DNA of 64,000 nt from Planomonospora sp. ID67723. Lineage in GTDB: Bacteria > Actinomycetota > Actinomycetes > Streptosporangiales > Streptosporangiaceae. The notes beneath the pieces are model-generated. The model searched no databases. It saw only the letters and a program-made list of their open reading frames with translations, and was not told the DNA's origin. Positions 61,607 through 64,000 of the stretch are shown piece after piece. A program made the position numbers and the translations under genes. Position 1 is the stretch's first letter. Each line of letters opens with the position of its first letter. Where the stretch lies: positions 372,001 to 436,000 of the forward strand of contig NZ_JABTEZ010000004.1 of assembly GCF_015711605.1 (NCBI RefSeq), read 5' to 3'.

Positions 61607-61833
61607 CGGTAGAAGCGTCCGGGGTGGGGTCGGCCGTGTCCGGCGTGCTGGTCGTAGTCGCCCCTGCTGAAGCCGGCCGCCTCGGCGGTCAGGTGCTCGC
61701 GGATCAGGGCGATCGCCGCAGGAGGCGCAGCTGCCGCAACGCCGCGTGGCACCCGGCCCTGCACGCCTTGCGAGCACGTCGGCCAGGTGCGGCCCGCCGG
61801 ATGTCGGATGTCGGCCGCCACTTGAGGAATGAA

Positions 61834-61883
61834 ACCCCATAGGGGTATGTTGCGACCCGACAGCAGATACCCCACTGGGGTAC
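61834..61883 (+). promoter_or_regulatory. two CsoR-like copper boxes
   Basis: ACCCCATAGGGGTAT (61834-61848) and ATACCCCACTGGGGTAC (61867-61883) are GC-core palindromes of the CsoR operator type (TACCCC...GGGGTA). The second ends 17 bases before the copper chaperone ATG. No csoR gene is recognised in the window; the 230 bases before the boxes show no clear gene. Confidence 0.75.
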
Positions 61884-61900
61884 ATGAAGGGAAGGCGCCC

Positions 61901-62179
61901 ATGTGCACGGCATGCTCCTGCAGCACCACGGACACCACCTCCGCCCCGGTCGGGACCGGCGCGGGCACCGTCTACACGGTCACCGGCATGACCTGCGGGC
62001 ACTGCGTCTCGTCGGTCTCGGCGCAGGTCGGCCGGATCCCGGGCGTGACCGGTGTGGGGGTGGACCTGCCCGCCGGCGAGGTCAGCGTCAGCGGTGCGGG
62101 ATTCTCCGACGAGCAGGTCCGCGCGGCCGTGGAGCGGGCCGGCTACACCCTGGCCGGCGCGGCGCCCGCCTCCGCCTGA
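61901..62179 (+). CDS. copper chaperone / heavy-metal-associated domain protein
   Basis: 92 residues from ATG 61901, with GAAGGGAAGG upstream. The N terminus is cysteine rich (MCTACSCST). The HMA fold spans about 24-88, with YTVTGMTCGHCVSSVSAQVG (GMxCxxC), PGVTGVGVDLPAGEVSVSG and QVRAAVERAGYTLAG. It binds Cu(I) and delivers it to a P-type ATPase, none of which is seen here. The CsoR-like boxes suggest copper induction. The additional N-terminal cysteines are less usual. Confidence 0.92.
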   Translation: MCTACSCSTTDTTSAPVGTGAGTVYTVTGMTCGHCVSSVSAQVGRIPGVTGVGVDLPAGEVSVSGAGFSDEQVRAAVERAGYTLAGAAPASA

Positions 62180-62211
62180 AGGCCCATAAAGGACGGTCCC
62201 GGACAACAGAC

Positions 62212-62241
62212 GGTGGGCGTGCACTGGCATGCACGCCCACC
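62212..62241 (+). terminator. 12-bp hairpin after the copper chaperone
   Basis: GGTGGGCGTGCA (62212-62223) pairs with TGCACGCCCACC (62230-62241) around a 6-base loop. It separates the chaperone gene from the efflux gene. Confidence 0.8.
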
Positions 62242-62331
62242 CGCGGGGCCGGTCCGAATCGACATCCACCCAACCCCCTACGACGCATCCTGCCATCTTT
62301 CGGCACGGAGGCGAGAAACCAGGAGAACGGC

Positions 62332-63762
62332 ATGAACGCCGTCAGTCCCCGCAGGTGGCAGGCACTCATCGTGCTGGCCGCCGCACAGTTCATGGTCATC
62401 ATGGACACCTCCATCATCGGCGTCGCGCTACCCGACATGCAGGCCGACCTGGGCTTCAGCCCCGGCGGCCTGCAGTGGGTGTTCAACGCCTACGTCGTCG
62501 CCTTCGGCGGCCTGCTGCTGCTCGGCGGCCGGCTGTCGGACCTGTTCGGCGCCCGGAAGGTCTTCACCACCGGCTGGATCATCCTGATCGCCGGATCCGT
62601 CGTCGCCGCGGCGGCCGGCACCGCCTGGGTCGAGATCCTCGGCCGGGCCGTGCAAGGCGTCGGCGGCGCGCTCATCGCCCCCGCCGCGATGACGCTGCTC
62701 ATGATGCTGTTCGGTCACGACCAGCGAGAACTGGGCAAGGCCATGGCCCTGTACGGCGCCGCCGCGCCCGCGGGCGGCACCGCCGGCGTCTTCCTCGGCG
62801 GCGTCATCACCGAATACCTGAGCTGGCCGTGGGTGTTCATCGTCTACGTCCCGATCGGCCTGGCCACGCTGGCGGCCGTCCCCGCCCTGCTCCCGGCCGT
62901 CGCCGGCCGGCGCGGCTCGCTCGATCTGCTCGGCGCAGCCGCGGTCACCGCGGGCATCGCACTGGCCGTGTTCGCCATCGTGCGCGCCCCCGAACAGGGC
63001 TGGAGCTCGGCCGCCACCGTGCTGGAGCTGGCCGGGGCCGTCGCACTCCTGGTGGCGTTCCTGCTCATCCAGCGCAGCGTGCGCGAGCCGCTCATGCCGC
63101 TCGCGATCTGGCGCACCCCGGGCCTGGCCACCGCCAACCTGGCCATGGCGCTGCTGGGGGCGGCATGGATCCCGATGTGGTACTTCCTCAACCTCTATCT
63201 CCAGCAGGTGCTGGGCTACGGCGCCTTCGCCAGCGGCGCGGCGCTGCTGCCGATGACCGTCGCCATCATGATCTTCATGATCGCCATCACCGCCCGGCTG
63301 CTCGGCCGCTTCGGCGCCAAGCCGCTCATCACCGGTGGCCTGCTGATCCTGGCCGCGGGCGTGGCGGGCCTGTCGCTGGTGCGCCCCGACGGGGCGTTCG
63401 CCGCCGACGTGCTGCCCGCCTCGCTGGTGGCCGCGGTCGGCATGTCCCTGGCCTACATCCCGGCGATGATGTCGGCCATGTCCGGAGCGCGGCCGGAGGA
63501 CAGCGGGCTGGCCTCCGGCATCGTCAACACCACCTACCAGGTCGGCTCCGCGCTCGGCCTGGCGGTCATGACCGCGATCGCCACCTCCTCCGGCGCCGAC
63601 CGGCTCGGCGACCTGCCCCGGCTCACCGGCGGCTTCCAGGCCGCCTTCATCGGCGCCGGGACCGTCGCGGCGGCCGGGGCGGTCCTGACGGTGCTGCTCA
63701 TGCGCCGCCCCAAGCCGGCGACCACCGAGACGGACGCGCGGCAGGAGGCGGTCAGGGCCTGA
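62332..63762 (+). CDS. DHA2-type MFS drug efflux transporter (EmrB/QacA group)
   Basis: 476 residues from ATG 62332, with AGGAGA upstream. Fourteen membrane segments can be counted. Motif D1 near the start (FMVIMDTSIIGVALPDMQAD), QWVFNAYVVAFGGLLLLGGR, motif A GGRLSDLFGARKVF, and motif C-like GAAAPAGGTAGVFLGG identify a proton-driven exporter of the EmrB/QacA group. Substrate unknown. It is followed by a strong hairpin. A TetR-type regulator is not adjacent. Confidence 0.93.
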   Translation: MNAVSPRRWQALIVLAAAQFMVIMDTSIIGVALPDMQADLGFSPGGLQWVFNAYVVAFGGLLLLGGRLSDLFGARKVFTTGWIILIAGSVVAAAAGTAWVEILGRAVQGVGGALIAPAAMTLLMMLFGHDQRELGKAMALYGAAAPAGGTAGVFLGGVITEYLSWPWVFIVYVPIGLATLAAVPALLPAVAGRRGSLDLLGAAAVTAGIALAVFAIVRAPEQGWSSAATVLELAGAVALLVAFLLIQRSVREPLMPLAIWRTPGLATANLAMALLGAAWIPMWYFLNLYLQQVLGYGAFASGAALLPMTVAIMIFMIAITARLLGRFGAKPLITGGLLILAAGVAGLSLVRPDGAFAADVLPASLVAAVGMSLAYIPAMMSAMSGARPEDSGLASGIVNTTYQVGSALGLAVMTAIATSSGADRLGDLPRLTGGFQAAFIGAGTVAAAGAVLTVLLMRRPKPATTETDARQEAVRA

Positions 63763-63847
63763 GCCGGCCCACGTCGCCCGCCCGGGTGTCCACCCGCGCA
63801 GCGCGGCAGGCCGTCATCACAGCGGACCGTTTTGATCAGGATCATCG

Positions 63848-63884
63848 GGCGTGCCACCCGGAGGTCTCCTCCGGGTGGCACGCC
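63848..63884. terminator. 17-bp perfect hairpin
   Basis: GGCGTGCCACCCGGAGG (63848-63864) pairs with CCTCCGGGTGGCACGCC (63868-63884) around TCT. It lies 86 bases after the efflux gene and next to the convergent regulator fragment, so it is probably bidirectional. Confidence 0.88.
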
Positions 63885-63904
63885 TGTCGTGCAGGGCGAG
63901 GAGA

Positions 63905-64000
63905 CAACAGGACAACGTGGACGTGTCGTCGCGGGTCTCCAGCAGCACCTGGGCGGCTCTGACCCGGATCTGCTCGACGTAGCGGCCGGGGGTGATGCCC
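63905..64000 (-). pseudogene. AraC/GlxA-type regulator fragment running off the window
   Basis: The minus frame reads GITPGRYVEQIRVRAAQVLL and ETRDD, the segment before the helix-turn-helix of GlxA-type AraC regulators (usually P..YVE..R...A...LE). Homology fails after ETRDD, and the two helix-turn-helix units that should follow are missing. The 5' part lies beyond 64000. Confidence 0.55.

Noticed and set aside
1-64000. CRISPR array, rRNA operon or replication origin
   Set aside because: I saw no regularly spaced repeats, no rRNA sequence and no DnaA-box cluster.

Overview
The window is GC-rich DNA with actinomycete-type codon use: strong G/C bias at third positions, many GTG starts, and gene families such as SgcJ/EcaC, DUF4132, DNRLRE-repeat toxins, OYE and DHA2 transporters. 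It most likely comes from a filamentous actinobacterium, perhaps Streptosporangiales; the genus is inference. It reads as an accessory or subterminal genomic region. Intact small gene clusters lie among insertion sequences and many truncated or frameshifted gene remnants.

Region 1 (1-13.5 kb). Gene debris surrounds a two-gene operon (4280-7070) that pairs a 130-residue protein having a beta-grasp-like layout and a C-terminal Gly-Gly with a DUF4132 protein. A DUF2716 gene (2977-3486), two small CxxCxG zinc-ribbon genes, an intact IS21 element with a 5-bp target duplication (7807-9979) and an Abi/HEPN gene (10383-11078) follow.

Region 2 (13.2-23 kb). A small secreted protein, an SgcJ-like protein, a hydrolase with a divergent TetR regulator and an evident operator, then remnants: NERD, IS5, PIN-like, IS110 and a truncated tyrosine recombinase. 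Two copies of one hypothetical gene lie 6.4 kb apart, one intact and one cut.

Region 3 (22.5-36 kb), a toxin island. A 1851-residue secreted multidomain protein ends in a NucA/NucB-type DNase domain and is followed by an ankyrin gene that could be its immunity gene. An IS5-type element carries a P-loop kinase as passenger. An N-terminally truncated RHS protein ends in a barnase-like RNase, and the next gene downstream is a DUF2716 gene, not barstar. Remnants of one IS4-type transposase lie on both sides of the RHS module.

Region 4 (36-47 kb). An IS630 element, an SDR gene divergent from LysR, a broken second IS630, a TIGR02391 (HEPN-like) gene, a lipoprotein, and an IS256 element interrupted by an ISAzo13-type element with a 3-bp target duplication.

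Region 5 (47-64 kb). A membrane protein divergent from a sensorless histidine kinase, a WD40 remnant and an MMPL remnant; an HxlR/DHFR-like/MBL cluster and a MarR/OYE/NmrA-like/MDR redox cluster, both with visible operators; a decayed metal-resistance cluster (MerR-type effector domain, broken rhodanese, MerR tail, MerT-like protein, YnfA, broken lgt); a two-component system; a copper chaperone behind two CsoR-like boxes; and a DHA2 efflux pump. The themes are toxin-immunity polymorphism, defence-type HEPN genes, stress and metal handling, and heavy transposon traffic.
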